Positions 47,958 to 56,514 are shown, counted from the stretch's first letter. The stretch: DNA of 64,000 nt from Paenibacillus_G sp049942825 (GCF_049942825.1 NZ_CP187970.1:3534001-3598000), one strand, 5' to 3'. Program-made: numbers and translations. The notes: generated from the sequence alone by a model not told the origin.

Positions 47958-48815
47958 GTGTATAAAAATAAGATGGTATTATCTGTCATTATGAGTCTGG
48001 CGCTTCTCGTCAGCGCTTGCGGCACGAAGCCGGCAGAGCAGACCTCCGGCAGTGCAGGTTCCGGCGAACCGGCTGCAGCTAACACAACGAAGCAGGAATC
48101 GAAGTTGGATGCGATTAAAAAAGCGGGGAAAATTATTGTGGGGACGAGCGCTGACTATCCTCCGTACGAGTTCCATAAAGAAGTGAACAAGAAAGACGAG
48201 ATCGTTGGCTTCGATATTGAAATCGCCAAGGAAATAGCTAAGGATCTCGGAGTTAAGCTTGAGATGAAGGACATGAAGTTCGAAGGTCTGCTCCCCGCAC
48301 TGGAAGCAGGTAACGTCGATTTCATTATCTCCGGCATGACACCAACGCCTGAGCGTCAAAAGTCGGTTGACTTTACGAAAATCTACTATACCGCCGTTCA
48401 GCGTGTAGTGGTTCGTGCAGAGGACAAGGCAAAGTATACAACGATCGATTCACTGAAAGGCATGAAGGTAGGCGCTCAAAAGGGAGCAACCCAAGAGACG
48501 ATCGTAAAGGAACAAATGCCGGGCTCCGAAGTAAAAGCGATCGGTAAAATTACCGACCTCATCATGGAAATGAAGACAAAGAAAATCGAGGCGCTGGTGG
48601 TAGAGCAGCCGGTGGCGGATGCTTTCCTCAGCAAAAACCCGGACCTCGTGTATGCTGATATTAAGCTGACGACGGAAGACAGCGGCTCGGCGATTGCCGT
48701 GAAGAAGGGCAGCACTGACCTGGTAGAGGCCATGAACAAGACGCTTGACCGTCTGATCGGAGACAAGTCCATTGACAAGTTCGTGACGGAAGCCAACGCA
48801 TTGGTGGAGCAATAA
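47958..48815 (+). CDS. Polar amino acid ABC transporter binding lipoprotein
   Basis: A 285-residue lipoprotein. Start GTG at 47958 after AAAGGGG. The lipobox is LLVSAC, cysteine near residue 21. The SBP_bac_3 fold reads KIIVGTSADYPPYEFHKEV, IVGFDIEIAKEIAKDLGVKLEMKDMKFEGLLPALEAGNVDFIISGMTPTPERQKSVDFT, and KVGAQKGATQE. The substrate is probably a polar amino acid such as cystine, arginine or glutamine; it is not decided by sequence. A terminator lies between it and the permease, so the binding protein should be made in excess. Confidence 0.94.
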   Translation: MYKNKMVLSVIMSLALLVSACGTKPAEQTSGSAGSGEPAAANTTKQESKLDAIKKAGKIIVGTSADYPPYEFHKEVNKKDEIVGFDIEIAKEIAKDLGVKLEMKDMKFEGLLPALEAGNVDFIISGMTPTPERQKSVDFTKIYYTAVQRVVVRAEDKAKYTTIDSLKGMKVGAQKGATQETIVKEQMPGSEVKAIGKITDLIMEMKTKKIEALVVEQPVADAFLSKNPDLVYADIKLTTEDSGSAIAVKKGSTDLVEAMNKTLDRLIGDKSIDKFVTEANALVEQ

Positions 48816-48842
48816 GCTTCACTAAGCATATACAAAAGAAGG

Positions 48843-48910
48843 ACCCGGCGGGACACGCTGCGCAAACCCATGGATTCTAACTTGTGCAGCAGCGCCTCCG
48901 TCGGGTTTTT
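48843..48910 (+). terminator. Intra-operon attenuating terminator
   Basis: ACCCGGCGGG pairs with CCTCCGTCGGGT (one bulge), with inner GCTGC/GCAGC, then GTTTTTGTTTG. It lies 28 bp after the binding-protein stop and 50 bp before the permease. Partial read-through would set subunit ratios. Confidence 0.8.
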
Positions 48911-48962
48911 GTTTGTCATTCAATAACCTAGGCAGCAAAAGATAAAGAAAGGGGGGGAATCG

Positions 48963-49640
48963 ATGGATTTCTCGTTTTTGTCACAGTATTACGGTTTTTT
49001 TATTGAGGGAGCCCGCGTCACGCTGATCCTCTCTTTGTTCACTGTTATTTTCGGGGTGATTCTCGGGGTGATCATTGCCTTGATGAGGCTCTCCAGCCTC
49101 TGGCCTCTTAAGTTCTTCGCTTCCGCCTATGTGGAATTTATCCGTGGAACACCGGTGCTCGTACAGGTATATCTCTTCTATTACGGATTGCCGATGGCAG
49201 GGGTGGAATTCCCCCAGGTGCCTTTCCTTGGTTCCAACTTCCCGGATATGATGGCCGCCATCATGGCGCTCTCCATTAACTCCTCCGCATATGTGGCCGA
49301 GACGTTCCGTGCAGGAATTCAAGCGATTGACAAAGGACAGATGGAAGCCGGCCGCTCGCTTGGCCTTACCCATGCCATGACGATGTGGAACATTATTCTT
49401 CCACAGGCGCTGCGCAACATTCTGCCGGCACTCGGCAACGAGTTCATTGTCGTGATCAAGGAATCTTCGATTGTCTCGGTCATCGGGATCGGTGAATTGA
49501 TGTACAAAGCGGATACGATTAAAGGTAATACGTACCAAGCCTTCGAACCGCTGATCGTGGTGGCCGTGATCTACTTTATCATCACCTTCACGCTGTCGAA
49601 GCTGCTTGGCGTGGCGGAGAGGAGGATGAAGACGCATTGA
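48963..49640 (+). CDS. Polar amino acid ABC transporter permease
   Basis: A 225-residue HisM/GlnP-type permease with about five helices. EFIRGTPVLVQVYLFYYGLP (about 58-77) and SSAYVAETFRAGIQAIDKGQMEAGRSLGLTHAMTMWNIILPQALRNILPALGNEF (the EAA loop) are the family signatures. The ATG at 48963 follows AAAGGGGGGG. It overlaps the ATPase gene by four bases. Confidence 0.94.
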   Translation: MDFSFLSQYYGFFIEGARVTLILSLFTVIFGVILGVIIALMRLSSLWPLKFFASAYVEFIRGTPVLVQVYLFYYGLPMAGVEFPQVPFLGSNFPDMMAAIMALSINSSAYVAETFRAGIQAIDKGQMEAGRSLGLTHAMTMWNIILPQALRNILPALGNEFIVVIKESSIVSVIGIGELMYKADTIKGNTYQAFEPLIVVAVIYFIITFTLSKLLGVAERRMKTH

Positions 49641-50359
49641 TTAACGTAAAAGCGCTCGAAAAAGCCTACGGCTCCAATCAGGTGCTCGACGGCATCGATA
49701 TCGAAATCAGCAAGGGCGAAGTGGTTGTCGTCATCGGTCCCAGCGGCTCGGGTAAGAGTACGTTCCTTCGCTGCCTGAATCTGCTCGAAGAGCCGACCGG
49801 CGGAGATATTGAGTTCGACGGCGTGTCGCTGCTGAAGGGCAAGCAGGACATCAACCGGCTCCGGCAGCGGATGGGCATGGTGTTCCAGCAGTTCAATCTC
49901 TTCCCGCATATGACGGTGCTGAAGAACATTACCTTGGCGCCCCTGAAGCTGAAAAAGCTGAACGGGGAGGGAGCCGAGAAGGTGGCGAGGGACCTGCTGC
50001 GCCGGATCGGCCTGGCCGACAAAGCGGATAGCTTCCCAGGCCAGCTCTCCGGAGGTCAGAAGCAGCGGATCGCCATTGCACGCGCACTGGCGATGTCGCC
50101 GGACGTGATGCTCTTCGACGAGCCGACCTCGGCACTCGACCCGGAGATGGTCGGCGAGGTGCTCGACGTGATGAAGGAGCTCGCTGCGGAGGGGATGACG
50201 ATGGTCGTCGTCACGCACGAGATGGGCTTCGCCCGTGAAGTCGGCACGCGGCTGATCTTCATGGACGGCGGCAAGATCGTCGAGCAGGGGAGGCCGGCGG
50301 ATGTCTTCGCGAATCCGCAGCATCCACGGACTCAAGAATTTTTGCGTAAAGTCTTGTAA
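49637..50359 (+). CDS. Polar amino acid ABC transporter ATP-binding protein
   Basis: A 240-residue GlnQ-type ATPase. Walker A GPSGSGKST (about 34-42), Q-loop MVFQQFNLFPHMTVL, signature LSGGQKQRIAIARAL, Walker B VMLFDEPTSALDPEMVGEVL, switch THEMGFA. The start is TTG at 49637 overlapping the permease stop, with GGAGG upstream. It ends the three-gene transporter. A near-perfect terminator follows. Confidence 0.94.
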   Translation: MINVKALEKAYGSNQVLDGIDIEISKGEVVVVIGPSGSGKSTFLRCLNLLEEPTGGDIEFDGVSLLKGKQDINRLRQRMGMVFQQFNLFPHMTVLKNITLAPLKLKKLNGEGAEKVARDLLRRIGLADKADSFPGQLSGGQKQRIAIARALAMSPDVMLFDEPTSALDPEMVGEVLDVMKELAAEGMTMVVVTHEMGFAREVGTRLIFMDGGKIVEQGRPADVFANPQHPRTQEFLRKVL

Positions 50360-50363
50360 TCGC

Positions 50364-50416
50364 AGCAAAGCCGCAGGCTTCTCTTCCCGAGATGCCTGCG
50401 GCTTTGCTGTTATTTT
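50364..50416. terminator. Terminator between convergent genes
   Basis: A perfect 15-bp stem (50364-50378 with 50394-50408) of AGCAAAGCCGCAGGC, then GTTATTTT. It starts four bases after the ATPase stop. The opposite strand lacks a good T run. Confidence 0.85.
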
Positions 50417-50490
50417 GATGAATTGGGCCGTAATAAAGCCTGCTGCTGCACAGCCGCATATCAAGGGGCCGGCTGTAAGGTGCATCCGGT

Positions 50491-51675
50491 TTAGCCGGCG
50501 TGCGCAGCCCCCTTGACCTTGCGGGCAAACTCTTCCCGGACCGCGGAGAGCAGGGCAGGGTCAGTGATCACGTCATAGGCCGTCTGAGCCAGCACCTTAG
50601 CACCGAGAAGCATGCCCTCGAAGGCGCGCGGCTGCATCGCCAGGTCGCGGAATTCGACCGTGTGCAGCAGATGGCGCTCGTCGACAACCTTAATGTAGGG
50701 GTGGATCGCCGGACAGTGACGCGACACGTTGCCGAGGTCCAGCGACCCGTGGTCCTGGCCGGTGCCGATCTCGCTCTCCGGTACGCCCATCGCAACCAGG
50801 TTGGCCGTGAACGCAGCGGAGAGGACTTCGTTGGTGTTCAGCTCGTCGTAGGAGTATTCGTAATTGGACCACTTCAGTTCCGCTCCGGTCTGAAGTGCCG
50901 CTCCTTCAGCGCAGCGGAGCACTTTCTGTACGACCTCGTCGGTATACGGTCGGTTCGCCGAACGGATATAAAATTCCGCCGCGGCATAGTCCGGAATGAT
51001 ATTCGGGGCTTTGCCGCCGTGCGTGATGATGCCGTGGATACGGGCATGGCTGCGCAGCTGCTGTCTCAAGGCACCGATGGACTGAAAGAGGAGCAGCACG
51101 GCGTCCAGCGCGTTGACGCCTTCGTACGGGCTTGCAGCGGCGTGAGCCGCCTTGCCGGTGTACTCGAAGCGGATCGCATCCATGGCGAGCGACTCGCCGG
51201 ATTTCTCGTAAGCATAGTAGGGGTGGGCCATCAGAGCGACGTCCACGTCATCGAACAGGCCTGCGGCGGCCATCGTGACTTTGGCTCCCTTGGTTTCTTC
51301 AGCCGGAGTACCGTAGACGCGGATCTCGCCGCCAATGTCGTCGATGACGCTCTTGAGCCCGACGGCCGCTCCAAGACCCATGACGCAGATCAGATGGTGG
51401 CCGCAGGCATGGCCGATCTCCGGCAGGGCGTCATATTCACACAGGAACGCTACGGTCGGCCCGGGCTTAGCGGCGCGGTATGTACCAAGGAACGCTGTCG
51501 GCAGATCCAGCACGGGGGCTTGGACCTCGAAACCGCTGTTCTTCAGCGCCTCTACCAGGCGGGCGGACGCTTTCCATTCTTCATGCCCGAGCTCCGGATT
51601 GTCGCCGATATAACGGGAGATGCCGGTCAGCTCGCCGGCATGGGCGTCGATGGTCGTGATGATATGTTCTTTCAT
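50491..51675 (-). CDS. M20 family amidohydrolase (AbgB/PNB-peptidase-like)
   Basis: A 394-residue zinc peptidase/amidohydrolase. The ATG at 51675 follows GGAAGGAAACC; the longer frame from 51777 has no site. Metal and catalytic residues are in CEYDALPEIGHACGHHL (about 82-98) and TPAEETKGAKV (about 129-139). The lid domain contains HAAASPYEGVNALDAV and HGGKAPNIIPD. The fold resembles p-aminobenzoyl-glutamate hydrolase subunits and M20 amidohydrolases. It may cleave an N-acyl amino acid or peptide, in keeping with the adjacent amino acid importer. Confidence 0.92.
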   Translation of the reverse strand: MKEHIITTIDAHAGELTGISRYIGDNPELGHEEWKASARLVEALKNSGFEVQAPVLDLPTAFLGTYRAAKPGPTVAFLCEYDALPEIGHACGHHLICVMGLGAAVGLKSVIDDIGGEIRVYGTPAEETKGAKVTMAAAGLFDDVDVALMAHPYYAYEKSGESLAMDAIRFEYTGKAAHAAASPYEGVNALDAVLLLFQSIGALRQQLRSHARIHGIITHGGKAPNIIPDYAAAEFYIRSANRPYTDEVVQKVLRCAEGAALQTGAELKWSNYEYSYDELNTNEVLSAAFTANLVAMGVPESEIGTGQDHGSLDLGNVSRHCPAIHPYIKVVDERHLLHTVEFRDLAMQPRAFEGMLLGAKVLAQTAYDVITDPALLSAVREEFARKVKGAAHAG

Positions 51676-51773
51676 GGTTTCCTTCCGTCCTTCCTGATCC
51701 TCGTGCGCTATCCTTTCATTATAGGCAAAGGCTGCAGGCGTTGCAAAGTATGGAAGCTGCGATGAAAACGCAA

Positions 51774-51810
51774 ACAAAAAAGGCCTTCAGGAATAAACCC
51801 TCGGGCCTTG
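51774..51810 (-). terminator. Terminator of the 60-residue gene
   Basis: On the minus strand AAGGCC...GGCCTT is followed by TTTTTT-rich sequence (51774-51779). It lies about 60 bp after the stop of the small gene at 51869-52051. Confidence 0.7.
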
Positions 51811-51868
51811 GGGTGTTCATTTTGAAACTGGTGTAACTGGCATTCTCTGAGCGGTATACGCTGCGATC

Positions 51869-52051
51869 TTACTGAAGGTTGCGGCGGGCGTCAATGATCT
51901 GCTCTTCCAGCTGCTTCTTGATCTTGTGCATCGCATCGACTTCCAGCTGGTGATTCTGAGGGAAGCGGGTACCGGTCAGGGCCAGGGCCTCGTTCAGCGT
52001 AAGCTCAACGGAAATCTTCTTCTCTTGGGATTCGCGAACTTCGTGAGTCAT
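51869..52051 (-). CDS. Small conserved-looking protein, unknown function
   Basis: A 60-residue protein. The ATG at 52051 follows AAGGAGCG. It has no membrane helix. ELTLNEALALTGTRFPQNHQLEVDA (about 17-41) leads into a strongly amphipathic helix KIKKQLEEQIIDARR. A short helical protein of this kind may be a regulator or oligomeric adaptor. It has its own terminator. Not recognised. Confidence 0.72.
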   Translation of the reverse strand: MTHEVRESQEKKISVELTLNEALALTGTRFPQNHQLEVDAMHKIKKQLEEQIIDARRNLQ

Positions 52052-52194
52052 GTCGCATCGCTCCTTCTGAATGGTTGTGGCCAAGGTTTTGTATCGAAAA
52101 AAAATTGAGAGTTTTGGGAGTCTGTTGTGAGGAAAACCCTTGATTTTCCTTGGTTTTAATATAACATATCATGTAACATTTAGCAAGCGGAGAA

Positions 52195-52234
52195 TAAAAA
52201 AAGAGGCTCATTTTTCGGGGGGAAAAATGGCCTC
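52195..52234 (-). terminator. Terminator of the Spo0E-like gene
   Basis: Read on the minus strand, GAGGC-ATTTTTC pairs with GAAAAAT-GCCTC around a CCCC loop, followed by seven Ts. It starts within a few bases of the stop codon. Confidence 0.85.
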
Positions 52235-52237
52235 CGC

Positions 52238-52408
52238 TTATTCGACTTTTTCCTTCATCCGCAGCCGCTGGATACCCAGTACCACGTCATCGATCTCTTG
52301 GCTCAACTCGACCACTTGGGGATCGACAAAGCTGCCTATTTGTTCCACCAGCCTGTAGAGCTGATGCTGCATCTGCTCCAAGTGGCGTTTGAGTTCCTGT
52401 TCTTCCAT
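52238..52408 (-). CDS. Spo0E-like aspartyl-phosphate phosphatase
   Basis: A 56-residue protein, too short for many gene finders. It folds as two amphipathic helices. The second half carries the family signature SQEID (residues 36-40; consensus SQELD), which dephosphorylates Spo0A~P and so delays sporulation. The preceding PQVVEL and following VVLGIQRLR are typical. The start may be the ATG at 52408 or 52414; neither has a strong ribosome site. It is a single gene with its own terminator. Confidence 0.8.
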   Translation of the reverse strand: MEEQELKRHLEQMQHQLYRLVEQIGSFVDPQVVELSQEIDDVVLGIQRLRMKEKVE

Positions 52409-52588
52409 CCTCATCTTACCCCAATTCTAGAACATAGTTACGATGAATTTATTTTATTATAATCTATACCGTTTGGGATTTTTGTAAATCCCTGTCGAAG
52501 ACTTATAAAAATTTTGTGACATATTTGTGCAGATGGAATAGAAGGAGGAGGAGAGCGGCATATTAGCAAAATGGAGGTGAACGGACCG

Positions 52589-52738
52589 ATGGTGGATAGT
52601 GCGAAGGCGAATACGCGAAACAATCCGAATTTCAAGGAAAACAAATTCACCGAAGAGGAAGCGATCATGCATGCCGACAAAGCGGCACAGCGTCCTCCGA
52701 GTCTGAATGAGATTCAGAAGGAAACGAATCCGCAGTAA
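52589..52738 (+). CDS. Small polar protein, unknown (possibly sporulation-linked)
   Basis: A 49-residue protein. The ATG at 52589 lies eight bases after a perfect GGAGGTGA. The sequence is polar and helix-prone: SAKANTRNNPNFKENKFTEEEAIMHADKAAQRPPSLNEIQKETNPQ in segments with no cysteines or membrane helix. This composition resembles small acid-soluble spore-type proteins, but no named motif is seen. The gene is flanked by Spo0E-like and other tiny genes. Confidence 0.72.
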   Translation: MVDSAKANTRNNPNFKENKFTEEEAIMHADKAAQRPPSLNEIQKETNPQ

Positions 52739-52919
52739 TCCGTATGGCCATGGAAGTGAGCAGAATCATCTGGCCAACCGCCCGGCAATCCGCCCGGCGG
52801 TTCTTGGCGTTCCGTTGTATATGGCACGGCAAGGTTCCAAGCCCCCAATCGTAAGGAAGCGGCAATCCCCGAAGCCCCGCTGCACTTCCGGAATTACCGC
52901 TGAAGCAACTTGCGTCAGA

Positions 52920-53093
52920 CTATTCCTCGTTGACGTCGCTGTTATGCCCTTGGGCCAGGTTATGCAGCTCCTCGGCGAGCTCGGCCGGAAGACGTGTCCG
53001 GAAATACCCGACGACCGCATCCACCGCTTCGTCCGCCTGGCCCTCCGTGATGCCGGCCTGCTCGCAGACCAGCTTAACCAGTTGATGTTTCAT
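52920..53093 (-). CDS. Small helical protein, unknown
   Basis: A 57-residue acidic protein. The ATG at 53093 follows GGAGGAGGTG, one of the strongest ribosome sites in the window. It reads as three short helices: HQLVKLVCEQAGITEGQADEAVDAVVGYFRTRL, then PAELAEELHNLAQGH. The pattern is reminiscent of DUF2267-type helical bundles, but the match is weak. It is convergent with the 49-residue gene on its left. Confidence 0.72.
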   Translation of the reverse strand: MKHQLVKLVCEQAGITEGQADEAVDAVVGYFRTRLPAELAEELHNLAQGHNSDVNEE

Positions 53094-53258
53094 GGCGGCA
53101 CCTCCTCCCCGAATAGGTAGTCCAAGACTTCAATAGGATGTGCCGAATTGTGGTTTTTATGTGGGGGGTTTGGTATAGTAAAAGAAACAGGTGCGGGGTA
53201 CGGCTGCTGGAATCCAGAGACCGGACAGGCACCGCTTACATAAGAAGGAGCTTGGCGC

Positions 53259-53987
53259 ATGATCATCGTACGCAACTTAAGCAAGAGCTTTCCGCCGGAT
53301 TCGCGCGTGCTGCAGCGGCTGAGCTTCCAGGCCGATGAAGGAGAGCTGGTTACACTGCTCGGAGCGAGCGGGAGCGGGAAGACGACCTTGTTCCGCTGCC
53401 TGATGCTCCAGGAGAAGTGGGACGAGGGGCAGTATATTTATGAGGGGAACGATATTACGAAGGCGGGATTCAGTGAGAAATTCAAGCTGCGCAAGCAGTG
53501 GGCATACCTTGAGGAGAAGCCGAAGCTGAATCCGAAAAAATCCGCTCTGAAGAACGTGCTGAGTGCGCTGCTCTTCCGAAAATCCTGGGTGCGCTTTCTT
53601 ACCGGCACGGTGTCGGAGGACGACCATTTGGAGGCCATGGATTACCTGGACCGGGTCGGCCTGCTCGATAAGGCGCATGAGCCGGTGGAGAAGCTCAGCG
53701 GCGGGGAGAAGCAACGGGTCGCTGTCTGCAAGGCCATGATCAAGGGAGCGCGGGTTATCTTCGCAGATGAGCCCGTATCGGGCCTCGATCCGGAAGCGGC
53801 GAGCCGGGTGATGGAAGACCTGCAGAGCATCTGCCGCAAGCACAAGCTGCTCGTGTTCTGCTCGCTGCACCAGATCGAGCTTGCGGAGCAATACGGCTCG
53901 CGCATCTGGGGGCTGTCGGGAGGCAGGCTGGTGGTCGATATCGCAGGACGCCGGCTGACGCAGCGGGAGAAGGAGCTTATTTTTTAA
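53259..53987 (+). CDS. Orphan PhnC-like ABC ATP-binding protein
   Basis: A 242-residue ATPase. Walker A GASGSGKTT (about 33-41), signature LSGGEKQRVAVCKAMIKGA, Walker B VIFADEPVSGLDPE and a switch region CSLHQIELA with histidine. Spacing and the KPKLNPKKSALKNVLSALLFRKSW stretch resemble PhnC of phosphonate importers. No permease or binding protein gene is adjacent, so the partner is unknown. The ATG at 53259 follows AGAAGGAG. It is closed by a terminator. Confidence 0.85.
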   Translation: MIIVRNLSKSFPPDSRVLQRLSFQADEGELVTLLGASGSGKTTLFRCLMLQEKWDEGQYIYEGNDITKAGFSEKFKLRKQWAYLEEKPKLNPKKSALKNVLSALLFRKSWVRFLTGTVSEDDHLEAMDYLDRVGLLDKAHEPVEKLSGGEKQRVAVCKAMIKGARVIFADEPVSGLDPEAASRVMEDLQSICRKHKLLVFCSLHQIELAEQYGSRIWGLSGGRLVVDIAGRRLTQREKELIF

Positions 53988-54027
53988 CCGGGCACTTATC
54001 GATATCAGTTTCATACGGACATGAAGA

Positions 54028-54064
54028 AAACAGGCCGGCGAGCGATAAACTCTCCGGCCTGTTT
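54028..54064. terminator. Bidirectional terminator
   Basis: A perfect 11-bp stem AAACAGGCCGG/CCGGCCTGTTT (54028-54038 with 54054-54064). It lies four bases before the stop of the convergent reductase gene and 40 bp after the ATPase gene. Confidence 0.88.
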
Positions 54065-54067
54065 GGG

Positions 54068-55048
54068 TTAGGATACAACGCCTGGAACCAAATACTCCGC
54101 GATCCGTCTGCCGTGCAGGCGTCCGGTCTCGATGAACACCTCGTTGGCGTTGGAGCCTGAGGCGGCTACGCCCGCAATGAAAAGCCCGGGCACCGTCGTC
54201 TCCATCGTCTCCGGATCATGCTCCGGACATCCGTCGGCTGCCCGCAGGGCCGCTCCGGCTCCGGTGAGCAGGGCACGGTCCGGCCGGAAGCCTGTCAGGG
54301 CCAGCACAAAGTCATTTGGAAGCTCGAAGCTTCCTTCCCTGCCCGTGACGGTCACGGAGTCCTCTGCAATAGCGGTGACCCGGGAGCCGAAGTGCATCCG
54401 GATCTTTCCTTTGGCCACCATGCTGTCAAAGATCGGGAGCACCCATGGCTTGATGGAGGGGGAGTAAGCTTCTCCCCTGTAGACCACTGTCACCTCGGCC
54501 CCGACCTTGAGCAGATCCATGGCGGCGTCGATCGCCGAGTTGCTGCCTCCGATGACCACGGTACGCGTTCCGCTGTACGGATGGGCTTCCCTGTAATAAT
54601 GGGTAACCTTCGGCAGTTCTTCGCCGGGGATACCGAGCAGATTCGGATGATCGAAGTACCCCGTTGCCACAACGGTATATCGAGTGCGTACGGTATGGAC
54701 AGCGCCGGAGCCTGTCTGCACCGTAAGCTCGAAGCCGCCTCCGGGCAGCGGCTGGATGCCGGTTACGCTCTGGTAAGGCCGGATCTCGATGCCGCTGCGC
54801 TGGGCCACGGTCCGATAGTAGGTCAGCGCCTCCAGGCGGGTCGGCTTCTCATTCGGCGTAGGGAAGGGATAGCCGCCGATCTCCAGCAGCTCCGGGGTGC
54901 TGAAGAAGGTCATATAGGTTGGATACAGATAGATGGAGCGCGCGACGCACTCTTTTTCAATGATGACGGGCTTCAGCCCTCGTCTCTGCAGCTCCAGTGC
55001 GGCCGATAAGCCGCAGGGGCCGGCACCGATCACGATAACGTCCTGCAT
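54068..55048 (-). CDS. bdr: YpdA/Bdr-like bacillithiol disulfide reductase
   Basis: A 326-residue FAD/NADPH oxidoreductase that recycles oxidised bacillithiol. FAD site is VIVIGAGPCGLSAALELQRRG (about 4-24), the NADPH site VVIGGSNSAIDAAMDLLKVGAEVTVVYRG (about 165-193), and the C-terminal GVAASGSNANEVFIETGR closes the flavin pocket. The conserved GPCG cysteine, which replaces the CxxC of thioredoxin reductase, is present at position 13. The ATG at 55048 follows CGAGGTG; the upstream frame lacks a site. Confidence 0.9.
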   Translation of the reverse strand: MQDVIVIGAGPCGLSAALELQRRGLKPVIIEKECVARSIYLYPTYMTFFSTPELLEIGGYPFPTPNEKPTRLEALTYYRTVAQRSGIEIRPYQSVTGIQPLPGGGFELTVQTGSGAVHTVRTRYTVVATGYFDHPNLLGIPGEELPKVTHYYREAHPYSGTRTVVIGGSNSAIDAAMDLLKVGAEVTVVYRGEAYSPSIKPWVLPIFDSMVAKGKIRMHFGSRVTAIAEDSVTVTGREGSFELPNDFVLALTGFRPDRALLTGAGAALRAADGCPEHDPETMETTVPGLFIAGVAASGSNANEVFIETGRLHGRRIAEYLVPGVVS

Positions 55049-55239
55049 AGTCAACACCTCGTTAGCTTCTCTTGAGGGCGGGATGCATGCTCCCGCCTCA
55101 TGTATCTCCCTATAGTACTGCAAGCCGGAGGAGGATGCCAGTCCTGCCTGACCGGAAGAGGAGTTGGGGCAGCGGGTGGACTCTTCCTAAACCTCAAGTA
55201 TCCGGAAGATTCATAGGAATAGAATGCGAGAAAAGGAAT

Positions 55240-55296
55240 AAAGATAGAATATAGAGATAGAATGTAGAAATAGAATATAGAGATAAGAGATAGAAT
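55240..55296. repeat. AT-rich 14-bp tandem repeat
   Basis: Four to five copies of AGATAGAATATAG, with a GTAG and an AAATAG variant. It lies between the bdr gene and the next plus-strand gene, within its likely promoter region. It could alter promoter spacing if copy number varies. Confidence 0.8.
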
Positions 55297-55359
55297 CGGG
55301 GATTCATGGGCTGCGCCCGCGGCCTACCGATGCGCCCGTCTTCGAAGGAGGCAAGAAGC

Positions 55360-56169
55360 ATGTTCATTGTACTCAAAAACCGGCTTCCCGCCCTGACCAA
55401 ACGCAGGGGGCAGCTTCTGCTGCTGGGATTCCTGCTCGGTCTTATCCTGTCGCTTATGATAGGAGCCCTGAGCGATATGCCGCTGTTTCACAATCCGTCC
55501 CGCCATTACACCTACTCGACCTACAAAGCGGCGAATGGTGTGAAGCTGCATGCCATGCGGACGGTACCGGACAATATCGTGCTGAAGCCTATCCGCTCGA
55601 ACGTAACGAGGACGGAAGAGTTCGGCATCAACGGAGGCTTCTTCTGGAACGGGGATCTGCTCAGCATCGCCGTGATGAACGACATGCCGATCCGCGGGGT
55701 GCCGCATGAATATGGCTCCGGCTGGACGAACATCGATTACCCCAAGGGGACGCTGGTCTGGGACGAAGCCGCCGGACGATTCTCCGTTCAGGTGGTGGAG
55801 GGCGCCAACCAGCTTCAGGTTACGGACCGCAGCCGGTATTGGGCCCAGGGCGGCGTGAGCATGTCGCTCGGTGCCGGCGCGCAGTGGGCCGACCAGGCTA
55901 AGAAGGAGGACATGCCGGCCTTCGGGGAGGCAAGGCTTCGTTCCGGCGCCGTCTATGACAGGATGAACAACCTGTGGCTGCTCGTGTCGGATCAGCCCTG
56001 CACGGTGCCCGAGTTCCGCGCTGCGGTGCTCGAGGTCATTGCGCCGGGACAGCTCGTGGACGGCATCTTCCTCGACGGGGACGGATCGTCACAGATGAGA
56101 AGCAGGCAGGTAGCGCTTAAGGGAGACTCCCGCGAGGTGTACCAGATGCTGGCGCTGCGGCGTAAATAG
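55360..56169 (+). CDS. Membrane-anchored phosphodiester glycosidase-like protein (NAGPA/DUF2233)
   Basis: A 269-residue protein with a single N-terminal membrane helix (about 15-37) and an extracellular domain. FGINGGFFWNGDLLSIAVMNDMPIRG (about 87-112), WAQGGVSMSL and the C-terminal LVDGIFLDGDGSSQMRSRQVALKGDSREV match the phosphodiester glycosidase (NAGPA) family, whose members remove sugar-phosphate caps. The DGDGSSQ motif is the catalytic-site signature. The ATG at 55360 follows AAGGAGG. It may act on wall or teichoic glycans. Confidence 0.88.
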   Translation: MFIVLKNRLPALTKRRGQLLLLGFLLGLILSLMIGALSDMPLFHNPSRHYTYSTYKAANGVKLHAMRTVPDNIVLKPIRSNVTRTEEFGINGGFFWNGDLLSIAVMNDMPIRGVPHEYGSGWTNIDYPKGTLVWDEAAGRFSVQVVEGANQLQVTDRSRYWAQGGVSMSLGAGAQWADQAKKEDMPAFGEARLRSGAVYDRMNNLWLLVSDQPCTVPEFRAAVLEVIAPGQLVDGIFLDGDGSSQMRSRQVALKGDSREVYQMLALRRK

Positions 56170-56198
56170 GGGGAGGCGTAGGGGGAAGGTCGCTGCTA

Positions 56199-56375
56199 CA
56201 GCCGCCGCTAGCCAAAGCTACAGACAGCAGCTAGAGACAGCAGCCGCAGACCAAAGCTGCAGACAGCAGCTGCGGACAGAAGCAGCAGACGAAAGCAACA
56301 GACCAAAGCTACATACCAAGCAACAGACCAAAGCTGCAGACCAAAGCTGCAGACCAAAGCAACAGACCAAAAGTC
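56199..56375. repeat. Degenerate 12-bp tandem repeat (CAGACCAAAGCT)
   Basis: Many copies of CAGACCAAAGCTG, CAGACAGCAGCTG and variants follow the NAGPA-like stop by 30 bp. The repeat is in the presumed 3' untranslated region and the unit is CAG-rich. Frames are open by chance. Confidence 0.8.
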
Positions 56376-56479
56376 AACTTCTTTTTACGGCCTCCCTTTT
56401 CGATTCAAATGCTTCCGAAGTGAAAATTCAAGGCTGGGCGCGAATACTTTAATACGTGCAAAGAGTCATTTGGGGTTAT

Positions 56480-56514
56480 AAGACAGTCCTAAGGGTGAAG
56501 GACTGTCTTTTTTT
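56480..56514 (+). terminator. Terminator
   Basis: Perfect stem AAGACAGTCC/GGACTGTCTT (56480-56489 with 56500-56509), then seven Ts. It is 310 bp after the glycosidase stop. It either ends that long 3' tail or an unseen small RNA. Confidence 0.9.
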
